A stretch of DNA of 64,000 nt, from positions 13,836,222-13,900,221 of the forward strand of contig OY759222.1 in the NCBI GenBank assembly GCA_963662175.1, given 5' to 3'. The notes under the pieces were generated by a model. The model did no database searches. It saw only the letters and a list, made by a program, of their open reading frames with translations, and was not told the origin of the DNA. The translations under genes were made by a program, and so were the position numbers. The stretch is from Aradus depressus. Taxonomy: Eukaryota > Arthropoda > Insecta > Hemiptera > Aradidae. Position 1 is the stretch's first letter. Each line of letters starts with the position of its first letter. Shown here one piece after another: positions 1 to 10,371 of this stretch.

Positions 1-123
1 TTCCCACTCATATCATTCCTCTCATCTCTTCTCCAAATAAAAAAATTACCTTAGTTGACCACCTATATAAATATTTGATGAATAATAACATAAAGATTTA
101 AAATCACTTTCGATTATTATTAC

Positions 124-573
124 AACTAATTAGCCTCTTATCCTATTATATAATGGCGTGACCTGGTGGGAGGCACTTTGGGTGCCCGGGTGTGTGTGCC
201 GGCCGGGCTGGGGGCTTGGGGCGGCTCAGATGGGCTCTTTGGACTGTAACAGTCCCGGGCTTGGAGGGTGTGGACGGCCGTACACACATGCACACCCTCA
301 GCGACAAGCCTCGCTGAAGTAATATAAAGTTAATATAAAGCAGCACCAGTGTGCCCAGTACTCAGGGAGTAGCCCGGATGAGCGGTCCTCTGTCACCTGG
401 TTTGGCGGGGCCGCATGCTGGGGGCCTGGGGGCCCTCTGCTTGGTCATAAAGTTATATAATTCCAAATACTGAAGCCCATTCATACATAATGACAGTGTA
501 GTGATGGCTGATGTGCGCTGATCATAAAGCCAAAAAAGGGGAGAAAAAAAAAAAAAAAAAAAAAAACTAATTA
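124..573 (+). mobile_element. poly(A)-tailed retroposed sequence, GC-rich body
   Basis: A GC-rich block (about 150-440) contrasts with its AT-rich surroundings and ends in an uninterrupted A run at about 544-566. The 9-mer AACTAATTA occurs just before it (124-132) and just after the A run (565-573), which fits a target-site duplication from LINE-mediated insertion, although the first two A's are ambiguous with the tail. No long open frame is convincing. It may be a SINE or a retroposed structural RNA; I do not recognise the parent. Confidence 0.5.
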
Positions 574-875
574 CTAACATCTTAAACAGCTGTTCTTATA
601 AAAATTCCTAATATTTTCAACAGCTGTTTTTTATCAAAAAAAAATTCAACATTTGTGCGCTTCTCTTCTTTAGAAACTTTTTATTTATTTTAATAGTATT
701 TTAATATTTATAATTTGTGTACTTTTTGTACATCACAACAGACGTGTTAATACGTAGAGCTACATCACAATAGGGACAGCTGATGTTTTGACATGTTGAC
801 CCTGAGATGTGTACACTGGACCCGGTACTCAGTAGGTGGATAGCCAATTTCTACAGGAAGTTTGATAATATATTA

Positions 876-1174
876 TAGGTTAGGTTTTATGACTCATGCC
901 CGGGCTTTAACTACGAGGTCATATCGCCTACTACCAGAGCGCTCTTTCGTCACTCTGGTGGACATGAGCCCGACTCTACTATGGGAGTCCTAAATTTTGC
1001 TTACCCTAAATTTTTATTCACCTAGGGTAGGGGTCTTTAACTAGTACCTGACATCGTACAGGCTCTGGGCCATCGCTTAACGTCCCATCCGAAGGACGGC
1101 GTGCTTAAGTTTATTTTACCTCCCAGATAAAATAAACTAAGGGCCTCGGTCGGGTTTCGAACCCACAATCTTGA
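876..1174 (-). mobile_element. tRNA-derived SINE, head-truncated copy
   Basis: On the minus strand the copy starts at the box-B region of the tRNA-like head and runs through the conserved body (GTCCTTCGGATGGGACGTTA, CGAGCCTGTACGATGTCAGG) to the tail CATGAGTCATAAAACCTAACC. The Pol III box-A part is missing. It belongs to the dominant SINE family of the window; the best full copies are 13876-14218, 39227-39573 and 62553-62898. Confidence 0.85.
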
Positions 1175-1225
1175 GTAATATATTATATTATTTTAGTCAG
1201 TATAACAGTTTTTTTTTTTATTATT

Positions 1226-1345
1226 ACAGGCTATTACAGAAATTTCTTACACCAACCATGCTTTTACAATCAAACTTGCTCCATCTCCTTTATTCAAAAT
1301 CATTTGACGGCTGTAATGGCCACATCACATATATTTTATTTTTTC
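1226..1345. repeat. MITE-like family ('ACCAACCA' family), partial copy
   Basis: The segment carries ATTACAGAAATTTCTTACACC, AACCATGCTTTTACA and TGTAATGGCCACATCACAT. The same blocks recur in this order or inverted at 8800-8890, 18250-18478, 36236-36350 and 48505-48550. In 18250-18478 two such arms face each other, so the family is a short inverted-repeat element. No coding capacity is seen. Confidence 0.5.
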
Positions 1346-1933
1346 AAATACAAAATAATCTAAAAAAAAATATTTGAAATATTTGTTGCCACGCGTAACA
1401 ATTATGCGCTATAACGGTCGTAATAACAAACATTTTTGGTGAGAAACAATTTTTCGTTAGAGGATACCATTTTCGCGTATATCAAAGAAACGTCTAGAAA
1501 TATGTGTTTCAAAAATACATTTCAGGACGGTTTTCGCCTTGTATCTCGCAAATCGAAAAATTGAATATATGAATGTATCGACACGCAATTTTATATTTGT
1601 ATCCAGACAACTCGATCAGGAAGTTAACAGTCCTGGAGGACTGGGCATTCTGAAAAGGGTATTCATCTTGGGGCGAACAACCAGGTTGTCGACAGTCAAA
1701 AGAGTTGGAGCACCGGATAACAAAACAAGAAGATCTCTTCATTACCAACCTTACAGGACTCTGTCGCTGTAAGAAGACATCTTTATATTGGATCTTGTTC
1801 CTGATCATGTATAAGATGAGAAGTGAGTGAGGAAGCCACGCTAAACATCCTGGACGAATGTGAACATTATTCGATGATTTGAAGAAACAGAGCTTTGAAA
1901 GGATCCTGCGCTCACTGACCTGACCCTCTTGTG

Positions 1934-2467
1934 TAGGTAGGATTTCTTCAATCTGGCGCTACCACAATGACGTCATCCAGTGAGGAGCAGGATGGCGTCC
2001 GTCCTAGTACAGGACGACGCAGCTCTAAACCCAGCCTTGACCACTGCGCACTAGACAAAGTATAGTAATATGCCCCCTTCCCAAAAAATTCCTGAAGGGC
2101 GCTCAACTGGGTTTTTCGAGACCTACCCAGAGAGCCCCCACTCGATCAAAAATGTAAGTTTCCGCTCTCCCAACTCAAGGGAAGGGGGCATATTACTATA
2201 CTTTGTCTATGCAAAGACCTCCATACCTGCTATCACGTTGTTATACTACGTTTCAGAGGACCCACATTGCTACCCCAAAGTAGGTCTGGGTCCCCGAAGG
2301 AGGGAGTGCTCAGTGGTTGAGCTGGGGATGTACACATCAGAGGGAGCTGCGCAGTGGTCAAGGCTGGGTTTAGAGCTGCGTCGTCCTGTACTAGGGCGGA
2401 CGTCATCTTCCTCCTCACTGGATGACGTCATTGTGGTGGCGCCAGAAGAATGAAGAAATCCTGCCTA
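1934..2467. repeat. long inverted repeat, about 115-bp arms
   Basis: The left arm (about 1934-2050) begins AGGTAGGATTTCTTCA and ends GACCACTGCGCA. The right arm (about 2351-2467) is its reverse complement with few mismatches, beginning TGCGCAGTGGTCAA and ending TGAAGAAATCCTGCCTAC. The roughly 300-bp spacer holds a MITE (2052-2209) abutting the left arm. A transcript across it would fold into a long hairpin. The short open frames inside are arm-derived and not credible genes. Confidence 0.8.
2052..2209. mobile_element. MITE with perfect terminal inverted repeats of about 29 bp
   Basis: Both ends carry TAGACAAAGTATAGTAATAT followed by GCCCCCTTCCC, in inverted orientation. Each outer end is TA, as expected for a TA target duplication of the Tc1/mariner/pogo group. 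The 158-bp body has no open frame and must be non-autonomous. It sits between the arms of the 1934-2467 inverted repeat. Confidence 0.8.
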
Positions 2468-2499
2468 CGATCTTGTATACATCTCAGTATAACTTTGAC

Positions 2500-2755
2500 T
2501 AGCTATCAATATCGTCAGGTTGAGGATCAAAAACCCCTATAACTTTTACGACATATCGATATGAAATTTTATATGTGGTTCCAGGATCCAATAGGGACAA
2601 CATCTGAAGAATTTCAATCAAATCGGCCGATGGGAATGATCGGAATCAAAAGATGGGGCTTAACTCAATAACTCGAATAATTATGAATGTATCGACACGC
2701 AATTTAGCATAAGGATTCGCGTTGGGGAAGTACAATACCGGTAATTCACCAACCA
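2500..2755 (-). repeat. 'TACTTCCCC' interspersed family, partial copy
   Basis: It contains the family modules ATGAATGTATCGACACGCAA, a GGGGCTTAACTCAA stretch and the terminal GTTGGGGAAGTACAATACCGG. These recur at roughly 7430-8220, 10690-11000, 11380-11690, 13480-16260, 32140-32610, 38530-39060, 42470-42810, 43500-43880 and 62340-63440. The family class is unknown. Confidence 0.5.
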
Positions 2756-2773
2756 ACAAGTTTTTTTTTTTTT

Positions 2774-3413
2774 TATAACGACGAAATCCCGAGAAAAAGT
2801 TTGGTTCGTCATTACAAATTACAGGTAAAATATCCTTTATTACGACAGTGGATATAACGATGACATCGGCTGTAGTAACGCTAGTTTAGACAACTTCCAG
2901 AATAAAAAGTGGTCTATAACGACGGACAGAATGTAAACAAAACATCAAGTTAGAGATAATTGGCTACATAATTGTTTCGAGGTCTATGAAGTCAGTTCAT
3001 AGAATCATAAAAGACTGGTAGGGTTTTTCAACTTGTATTTTCAATTACTCTCAGTTGTTTGTGTTTTCTAAAAGTGTCAACATGAGGTCATTTGACAGCT
3101 GGAAGAGGGTGAGTCAAATTCTACTTTATCAAAAGAATTCGGTGTTTCCCACTCAACAATTTCTACCAAATGGCCGGACCAAAAAAAAAAAAAAAATTAC
3201 AGATTTTTTTAAGCAATGAGTTTATGTACGCATGTATTTATTATGTGCATAAATACGTAATTATGTATGTATTTTACAACATTTTTTAAAACTTTTTTTC
3301 CAACTCTTTAATGTGCTATTTTTTAAATAAATATAATGTTTTTCAGAAATTGATTTTTTAAACCTTTATTTAATTTTTGTATTAACCTCGCATTTGTTAT
3401 TGATATGATTGAG

Positions 3414-3446
<33 letters not shown>

Positions 3447-3524
3447 GAGACTATAACGACTACTGGTTATAACGACCAGAATTTCCTATGCCCTTGGAGT
3501 TCGTTATAGACGATTTTGACTGTA
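2774..3524 (+). mobile_element. Tigger/pogo-like DNA transposon remnant
   Basis: The right end reads, on the minus strand, CAGTCAAAATCGTCTATAAC flanked by TA, a classic Tigger/pogo terminal inverted repeat with a TA target. Further ATAACGAC-type motifs lie at the left (2774-2785), but the outermost left terminus is missing. Inside is a scrap of transposase N-terminal HTH (3096-3173), a poly(A) run (3413-3444) and AT-rich filler. This is a decayed, internally deleted copy. Confidence 0.7.
3096..3173 (+). pseudogene. Tigger/CENP-B-type HTH fragment of a pogo transposase
   Basis: Read from 3096, the frame gives QLEEGESNSTLSKEF followed by GVSHSTISTKW. This closely fits the helix-turn-helix segment of pogo/Tigger transposases and CENP-B (pattern LEEGES..SLAKEYGVSKSTIS.IW). 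In those proteins it binds the terminal inverted repeats. Only about 26 residues remain; a TGA stands directly upstream (3093-3095) and no DDE catalytic domain follows. It is a fossil inside the remnant at 2774-3524. Confidence 0.75.
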
Positions 3525-3737
3525 ACTAGGTAAACAAGTGGCTGAGTGTTAGAAGAAGGAACTATAAAGTTTACTGTCAACCTGTTTTTTTATATATGCC
3601 TACCTTTATAACTTCCAATTTGATAAAGGTACTTTTTATCACCTATCCTCCTTTCCAAATGAAATTTACCCTCAGCTATAAACTAAAACCTTAATTAACC
3701 GGTTTATATAGTTATATTTACTTCCTCAAGTATATAG

Positions 3738-4437
3738 GAAGTTAGGTTTTTTCTTCTTTCTTTCTCTTTCCCTGGCGCTACGGTCCTTGTAGAATATAAC
3801 TATACTTGGTATAGCTGGGGAAATGAAATATAACTATACAAACCGGTTATACTGGCGGTTATATTCCACAAGGACCGTAGCGCGAGGGAAAGAAAAAGAA
3901 AGAAGAAAAAACATAACTTTCCCTAAACTTGGTACTTTCCCTGGCGCTACGGTTCTTGTAGAATATAACTATACTTGATATATCTGGGGAGATGAAATAT
4001 AACTATACAAACCGGTTATACTGGCGATTATATTCTACAAGGACCGTAGCGCCAGGGAAAGAAAAAGAAAGAAGAAAAAACATAACTTCCTTTATACTTG
4101 GTACTTTCGCCTGGCGCTACGGTCCTTCTAGAATGTAACTATACTTGGTATAGCTGGGGAAGTGAAATATAACTATATAAACCGGTTATACTGGCGGTTA
4201 TATTCCACAAGGACCGTAGCGCCACGGAAAGAAAAAGAAAGAAGAAAAAACATAACTTCCCCTATACTTGGTACTTTCCCTGGCGCTACGGTCCTTCTAG
4301 AATATATCTATACTTGGTATAGCTGGGGAAGTGAAATATAACTATATAAACCGGTTATACTGGTGGTTATATTCCACAAGGACCGTAGCGCCAGGGAAAG
4401 AAAAAGAAAGAAGAAAAAACATAACTTCCCCTATACA
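3738..4437. repeat. tandem array of 169-bp palindromic units (about 4 copies)
   Basis: Units begin with CTTTCCCTGGCGCTACGG at 3766, 3935, 4104 and 4274, a period of 169-170 bp. Within each unit the left arm (CTTTCCCTGGCGCTACGG, TCCTTGTAGAATATAAC) is mirrored by the right arm (GTTATATTCCACAAGGACCG, TAGCGCCAGGGAAAG), so each unit can fold into a hairpin. The centre carries TATAGCTGGGGAAGTGAAA and a palindromic AACCGGTT. The array is also flanked on the left by an inverted half-arm (about 3738-3765). The arm equals the 3' end of the RTE-like element at 18705-19446. Confidence 0.85.
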
Positions 4438-4984
4438 TGGTTAATATTTATTTACTTCCTGTCCTACCCCATCTAATATCTTCCAAAATGTTTTTCTCAA
4501 GAAGGGGGGCTTTCTAGAAATCTCAGGGCCCCCATAACATTGGATCCGTTACAGATCATTACTAAACTCACTCATTAGACGTCTTTGCTCCTTATAATAA
4601 AACTCATTACCTTTGACTGAGATCTTAACCGGAATGTTACGTTACAAAGAGGCTATTGGAACAGGAAGAGGGTTCATTGAATGAAGACTTTAATGAACAA
4701 AGTGAACATATGAATGAACCTGTATGAAGAGGGTATCTTCAAAGTGGTGTATCACAAAAAGAACTTTAACGTATTCATTAGGTTCAGTCTTCTTTATTAC
4801 ATCTTCTTTACAACCAACTCGTTGTTAGAGGAGCAGTGTCAGATGTGAGATGTAGTTAGAGCTATGGCCGCATTGTGCTAATGAAGGAACAGCAACTAGC
4901 TTTGGGCCATTTTCACTTCAATTTTGTATTCACTTTTCCTACATTTTAGGAAATAAAACAATCTAAACTGTTATATACTTGGAT

Positions 4985-5230
4985 AATTATTATCTATTAA
5001 TTGATTACATGGTGGATTTTGTACCCATGTTATCCAAAACTTGATGGTCCATATAACAGCCTCTCATTAGTATTTAACTAACTCTTCTACCTCTTTAACG
5101 AAGCGCGGAATCCTTTCGAAGCTTTGTTTCTTCAACTAATCGAAGATTTTTCATCGCGTTCATTCATTTTCAAGCGAATAGTCCAAAGCGGAGGAGGTCC
5201 TAACAAGAACCGCAATGACTCCGGATGTGG
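4985..5230. repeat. diverged direct repeat, copy 1
   Basis: The block ATTTTGTACCCATGTTATCC, GGTCCATATAACAGCC and CTAGTATTTAACTA-like text is repeated about 1.07 kb downstream at 6070-6310 with many substitutions. The pair flanks a minus-strand LINE remnant and may be untranslated sequence of related elements. No open frame is supported. Confidence 0.5.
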
Positions 5231-5232
5231 AG

Positions 5233-5316
5233 GTAAAATAAAGAAGCACGCCTTTCAAATGGGATGTTAAGCAATGGTCCCGAGCCTGTACGATATCAGG
5301 TACAGCCCTTACCCTA
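5233..5316 (+). mobile_element. SINE body fragment
   Basis: It matches the middle of the main SINE: GTAAAATAAA, GCACGCC, ATGGGATGTTAAGCAATGGT, CCCGAGCCTGTACGATATCA, then diverges. The tRNA-like head and tail are absent. Confidence 0.7.
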
Positions 5317-5330
5317 GGGGTTCTAACCTT

Positions 5331-6060
5331 TTAGCTCGGGATAAAAGGAAACAATCGCTGCCTGCAGTGCGGTGGGGCGCCGGGGGCGATTACCGGCGTG
5401 CCTGCAGTCGTCCCCGGCGCAGGGTGATAGTGCTTTCTTCTTTCTCCACCAGGAGAAATCGGCTGAATACTGGGTAGCCGGTTTCCGTCACCACTTGCCC
5501 TAGGTCGAGACCCAGGTACGATCTTGTCCCGCCTATCAACTCCACCCAGCGGACATTCGAGGACCATATGTTTTGCGGTCTCGACTCCACCTCACGAACA
5601 GTTCGGGTTTCTTTCTCTTAAAGAAGAATAACTTGGAGTTGAAATCTCCGTGACCTGATAGTATCTGGGACATCCAATGGTCCCGCAGTACCCACGTCGA
5701 AACCAGACTTATCCAGATTTCCGGAAAATATGCATAGGTCGTTCGGCCATCCGATGATCGTGACCACCACCACTATTTATCCACAATCCATTCCTGGATA
5801 ATGCCCTTGCAACGCTCCAGTCTGGATTGTCCGCGCATCTCTTTCTCTAGGGCTAGACGTAAGAGCTCATAGTTATCTGCTCCTAAAGGCAAATTGCGTT
5901 TACAAAAGTACGAGGCGACAGCCCCGTCCAAGACCAAGTCTATGGGCGGAGGTCCGACAGCACCTGTAGCGCAGCCTTAGAGACAATACTGTACGTAAAT
6001 AGGCCTTTTTAACCCTGAAAAGGGCTGCTCTCTGGGCTTGCACAAGAATGTAATGAATAT
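5331..6060 (-). pseudogene. R1-like non-LTR retrotransposon C-terminal remnant
   Basis: Minus-strand frames around 5900-6060 read AQRAALFRVKKAYLRTVLS, which resembles the segment after the reverse transcriptase in R1-clade elements. Further along, a frame reads VLECPLGGVDRRDKIVPG, and an overlapping frame reads LGQVVTETGYPVFSRFLL, like the C-terminal zinc-knuckle-type region. Frames are broken by several stops and shifts. The same C-terminus recurs on the + strand at 45296-45434 (LDLRQLVTETGYPVFS), which supports a real family. Confidence 0.6.
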
Positions 6061-6069
6061 ATCTGATTT

Positions 6070-6310
6070 GATTGATTGCAGAGAAGGGTTTTGTGCCCAT
6101 GTTATCTAAAGTCTGAAGACCCATATAACAGCCCCTTGCTAGTATTTAATTACCTACCCTCCTACCTGTTCAATGAAGACCTGGATCCATTGGAAGCTCA
6201 GGATGTGTAGCGTGGTTTCCTCAATCACTTCAAATCTTCTACACAATGGAACCGGAACAAGATCCATTATAGAGATCTTTTCTTACTGTGTCCTGTAAGA
6301 TTGGTCATGA
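6070..6310. repeat. diverged direct repeat, copy 2
   Basis: Partner of 4985-5230, sharing TTTTGTGCCCATGTTATCT, GACCCATATAACAGCC and TAGTATTTAATTACCTACC. From about 6310 to 6900 I see AT-rich sequence with no recognised element, apart from a GAGGCCTC-containing stretch near 6565-6605. Confidence 0.5.
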
Positions 6311-6919
6311 GGAGTTGTGCTTGTTGTGTTATCCTGTTCTCTAATCAACTCTCTTGACTGTAGACGACATGATTGTCGCGTCGAGATGAGTGTCCTTTAC
6401 GCACTGCCCATTCCTCCAGTTGTTCCATCCATTGTTCCATTGTTTTGAAATGCACCTTCATGATCCCTATATTCTTTCTTAATTATATTCTTATTTTACG
6501 AGTATTATTATTTATTTTTTTTATGAATATTCCTAAGACCCTAGTTTTGATCGTTACAATATAGAGAAGGCCTCATTTGTTATAAATTTGTTCGAGGCCT
6601 CTTAATCAGAGGACCTCAAAAAATATTCCATAGTTGAACTCCATTTCATAGAAAGACATTCCTTAAGACAGGAGAAGAAGAAGAATAAAGTCTAGTGAAT
6701 CATGCAAGGAATATTTTAAGAAATTTAGGGATATTTTCCAACGATGCACCATTTTTACCCTTCAAAACCTAATTTATGAAAAAAGCCTGAATAAAGAAGA
6801 AAAAGAGGAAAAAATGATAAGCTTAGAATAATAAAGGGTAGGATTTCACAGCGATTCGTGGCAAAAGACGGGGAACAAAAGGGGATATTGACTTGGCATT
6901 TTACTGGGAGGGCTGAGGA

Positions 6920-7272
6920 CTAGCTGGATGCTCAACTAGCTGGGAGCTCAACTAGCTGGGTGCTCTAGCTGCGAGGTCAGCAAGCTGGCTGCTCAACTAG
7001 CTGAGAGTTCAGCAAGCTGGCTGCTCAACTAGCTCGGAACTCAACTAGCTAGGAGATCAACTAGCTGGGAGCTCAACTAGCTAGGAGCTCAACTAGCTGG
7101 GTGGTCAACTAGCTGGGTGCTCAACTAGCTAGGTGCTCAACTAGCAAAGAGCTCAACTAGCAAGGAGCTCAACTAGCTATGAGCTCAACTAGCTGGGTGC
7201 TCAACTAGCTGGAGCACAACTAGCTAGGAGCTCAACTAGCTCGGAGCTCACCTTGCTAGGAGCTCAACTCGC
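6920..7272. repeat. 16-bp minisatellite, about 22 copies
   Basis: The unit is roughly GCTCAACTAGCTGGGA and is repeated head to tail with point changes. It is extremely rich in AGCT and GAGCTC palindromes. Because 16 is not a multiple of three, it does not encode a repeated peptide. The flanks (6840-6915 and 7275-7430) show nothing recognisable. Confidence 0.95.
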
Positions 7273-7429
7273 GGTCTTGGAACCAATGGCGAAGACAGGA
7301 TTTATTTCGGGATACAGATCACTGGGTTTTTAGTATAGAGTAAAATAACACAAAATCATATTGACTTCGACAAGTACATAGTATATTTCATACATTAGGA
7401 ACGGAAGAGGAAAATAAAAATGTTGTCCG

Positions 7430-8220
7430 TGAATCACGGTGAATCAATTAATGTTTTGCTCTGCCACCCAAACCAATCAACTAGTTGACTTACATAGTGA
7501 CTTCTGAATCCTCATACTAAATTTTGTGTCGATACATTCATTACATCGGCAGTTATTAGGTTTTTTCGATCCCTTTTTCTCCGATTATCCTCTTTCCTTC
7601 GGCCGATTTGGCAGAAACTTAATAGGTGTTCATCGTTATGAAGTTCTGGATACCCATACAAAATTTCGTGTTTATAAGTTCATTCTATCGGAAATTATCA
7701 TGTTCACAGACCAAAACCCCATAAGGACAACATTTATTCTCAGCCAGATCGGTCAAAGGGGAGGGGGGATTAGGGGAGAGGCTTAACTCAAAAACTATAG
7801 TAACTGTAATGAATGTATCGACATATAATTTCATATCGGCATTCAAAATCCTATAAGGAGAATCGGCAGAAGCGAAGGGGGGCTCAACACAGACACCCCA
7901 ATAACTGCCGATGTAATGAAAGTATTGACATGAAATTTCATTTTTAAAGTCAAAAGCCAATCAGGACATAACCTAAAAATTTCAGCGATATCGGCTGAAG
8001 GGAAAGGGGTTCACGGGAGAATTCTTAATTCAAAAACTCTAATAACTGCCGATATAATGAATTTATGGCATCAAAATTTAGTGTGAGCATTTAGGAGCCC
8101 TTGTGTAAGTCAAATGTTGAATATTAGCGCAAACGGTCCATTGGTCTTGGAGGGGGAGCGAAAAGTTAATTGATTAATTCGTTCTGGAGAAGTACATTGC
8201 TGGTGATTCACCAAACTTCG
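7430..8220. repeat. 'TACTTCCCC' family element with inverted ends
   Basis: The left end has GTGAATCA, AATTAATGTTTTGCTCT and ACTTACATAGTGACTTCTGA. The right end has the inverted counterpart GCGAAAAGTTAATTGATTAA followed by AGTACATTGCTGGTGATTCA. In between, modules of about 140 bp (TCGACATATAATTTCATAT, CCTATAAGGA, AAATCGGTC, GGGGGGATT, AACTGCCGATGTAATGAA) repeat in both orientations. This is the most complete-looking member of the family. Short open frames here are module-derived. Confidence 0.6.
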
Positions 8221-8281
8221 GCCGAGAGTCGAACCCGCGATCTTGAGTTCAGTAGGCTAGCATGCTACCGGCGCCCTCACT
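8216..8281 (-). mobile_element. SINE head fragment
   Basis: On the minus strand it contains the SINE start GAGGGCGCCGGTAGC and a box-B remnant GGGTTCGACTCTCGG. Box A is degraded and no body follows. Box B has drifted. Confidence 0.7.
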
Positions 8282-8289
8282 ATGAACAA

Positions 8290-9398
8290 CCAAAATGAAC
8301 TAAACAATTCCTTTAATCTTAATCGAAGATAAACTTACATTAAAGACATCAGACACTCTGAAAATTCTTTACAATGACAAAGGTTTGGAAAGTCTGAATT
8401 ATTAATTCTTCACTTTTGTTTTTCATTCAAATAATTTATTTAGTAATGAAAATTTCCAAAAGAAGGCCTCTTGGAAAATAAATGTCACTTTACAATTCTG
8501 TAAATGTCTCTCAACAATCCTGAAAATGTGATGTAATACATTAACCAATGTCTGAATTGGATTAAAGAGACTTAGAGAAATTTATTTTAATAATCTGTAA
8601 ATGTCTTCGTCACCTCCACCAAAAGAAGAAATATATAAAAGACTTTACGTGTCATCCTAAATTCGTCGACTGATTTTCCAGTCGTAGAATGGTTTTTCGG
8701 GCAGAAAATTGGTAAAATGGGGTCTGGAGACTATATTAAACTCAAAGAAAAGAAAATTATTGATTACAGTAATTTTATTTAAATTTGGTTTACATGTTGG
8801 AATAAAATAAATATAACATGACATTCTTATACCAACAACGCTTTTACAGATCCCCCCCCCCCCTCCCCTCCATCTCAAAATAATTTCATTCTGCATATAT
8901 GATTGCTCTAATCGATTAGACGTCCAACTGTTTTGCTTCTTTCGAATTCTTATCAGTTCCCCCACTCCTTTTAGTTTCTGCTATATTTTCATTTTTTTTT
9001 TATCAAAATTCTTTAAATAATTTCTTGTTACTTCTTAAAAATTGTCAACACTTTTCATCGAGTCGTTTTCTTTTTACCATTTTTTCTCGTCTCTTGATTA
9101 TTCTCTTTTCTTCAACAATTTGTTGTTTTATTGATTCCATATTATTCTTCAATGTTCCTTTTACCTTTCAACTTCATTTGGTTCCCATTTGACGTTTAAC
9201 TGACGCCACTTCTTGCCGTTTATTAGTAAATTTAGTAATAAAGTAATTGTACTATTTCTACTTTTTCAAATTGAATTTACTATTCTTATTGGTCCTAAGT
9301 AAATATTTATCTGATTTATTTCTCTATGTGAGTTGTTTTCTATTTAAACTTAGTTTTTTCGCTGGTTGCCATGGTGATCTTCTTTTTACATTACAAAT
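8290..9398. other. AT-rich stretch with no recognised gene
   Basis: I see no convincing coding sequence here. A partial copy of the ACCAACCA MITE family lies at about 8800-8890 (CTTATACCAACAACGCTTTT, a C-rich run, ATTTCATTCTGCATA). The 102-codon minus frame at 8657-8965 crosses that repeat and a poly-G run and is not credible as a gene. The segment 8970-9360 is T-rich on the + strand with no recognised element. Confidence 0.5.
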
Positions 9399-9406
9399 AA
9401 CTGTTA

Positions 9407-9716
9407 GAGGACGCTGGTAGCTCAGTGGTATGCGTGCTTGCCTTCTGAGATCAAGACGTGGGTTCGAAACCCGGCCGAGGCTTTAGTTTATTTCATCTGG
9501 GAGTTAAAATAAACTTAAGCACGTCGTCCTTCGGATGGGACGTTAAGCGATGGTCCCGAGCCTGTACGATGTCAGGTACTCGTTAAAGACCCCTGCCCTA
9601 GGTGAATAAAAATTTAGGGTAAGCAAAATTTAGGACTCCCACGGTAGACGAAAGAACTCTCTGGTAGTAGGCGATATGACCTCGTTGGTAAAGCCCGGGC
9701 ATGAGTCATAATAACG
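9407..9716 (+). mobile_element. tRNA-derived SINE, near-complete copy with internal deletion
   Basis: The box-A region GGTAGCTCAGTGGTATGCGT and the box-B region GGGTTCGAAACCCGG are intact, followed by the standard body. About 35 bp are missing between CCACGGTAGA and CGAAAGAACTCTCTGG. The 8-mer AACTGTTA flanks it (9399-9406 and 9717-9724) as a target-site duplication. The tail is of the CATAATAAC type rather than the AACCT type. Confidence 0.9.
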
Positions 9717-10139
9717 AACTGTTAATTAGTAGCTTCTTGGGTTATTACAATTTAACAGCTGTTTTGTATGGAACGTTAATGCTGTTATTAATCTTGAATG
9801 GGAGAAAGGATGCAAAGAATTTTTAATATTTGACAATTTGCCTAACATCCTAATATCCCTTCCAAATTTCTCATTCGTCATGGCAGAGAAGCTCATTCAT
9901 ATGCTTTGTATGGCCAAATGAAATGTCATTGCATGGTCCTGACTCCATTCCCCCATTTGTATTCTCCTGGTCCCATTCTAAACTCTCGGATATTCAACGA
10001 GCAAATTTCCATACGAAACATATCACTGAGGTGATGTATGCAATCTTGAATCCGTCTCAAACTTTGACGTATTACACTTTTCTCTCATTTGCGAACAATT
10101 ATTTACTTGTAATTATGCATGTCAAATATTGAGAGGGCG

Positions 10140-10371
10140 AAAACGTAATTGATTAATTTTTGTTGGGGAAGTACATAGCTGGTGATTATTTTTTAAAATT
10201 TACATCGATAATTACAATTAGATAATTGCTCACAAATGAGAGAAAAGTGGAATACGTGAAATTTTGAGACGGATTGAAGATTCAATACATCACCTCAATG
10301 TATCGACACGAAAATTTTTTATGTGTATCCAGAACCTTCTAAGGACAACACTTATCAATTTTCTCAAGATC
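10140..10371 (-). repeat. 'TACTTCCCC' family fragments
   Basis: The segment has CGTAATTGATTAATTTTTGT followed by GGGGAAGTACATAGCTGGTG, then modules such as AATGTATCGACACGAAAA and CCAGAACCTTCTAAGGACAA. It precedes the SINE at 10372. A frame at 9923-10132 lies in sequence partly inverted here (GCGAACAATTATTTACTTGT versus ATTGCTCACAAATGAGAG) and is not a supported gene. Confidence 0.45.

Noticed and set aside
2070..2453. 127-codon + strand open frame
   Set aside because: It lies wholly within the MITE and the arms of the inverted repeat; its lack of stops follows from GC-rich repeat sequence, and no domain is seen.
6920..7272. CRISPR-like array
   Set aside because: Units are contiguous 16-mers with no unique spacers; this is an eukaryotic minisatellite.
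9413..9480. Possible functional tRNA gene
   Set aside because: Box A and box B are clear, but the acceptor and anticodon stems do not pair properly and the sequence continues into the SINE body; the same head recurs in many copies.
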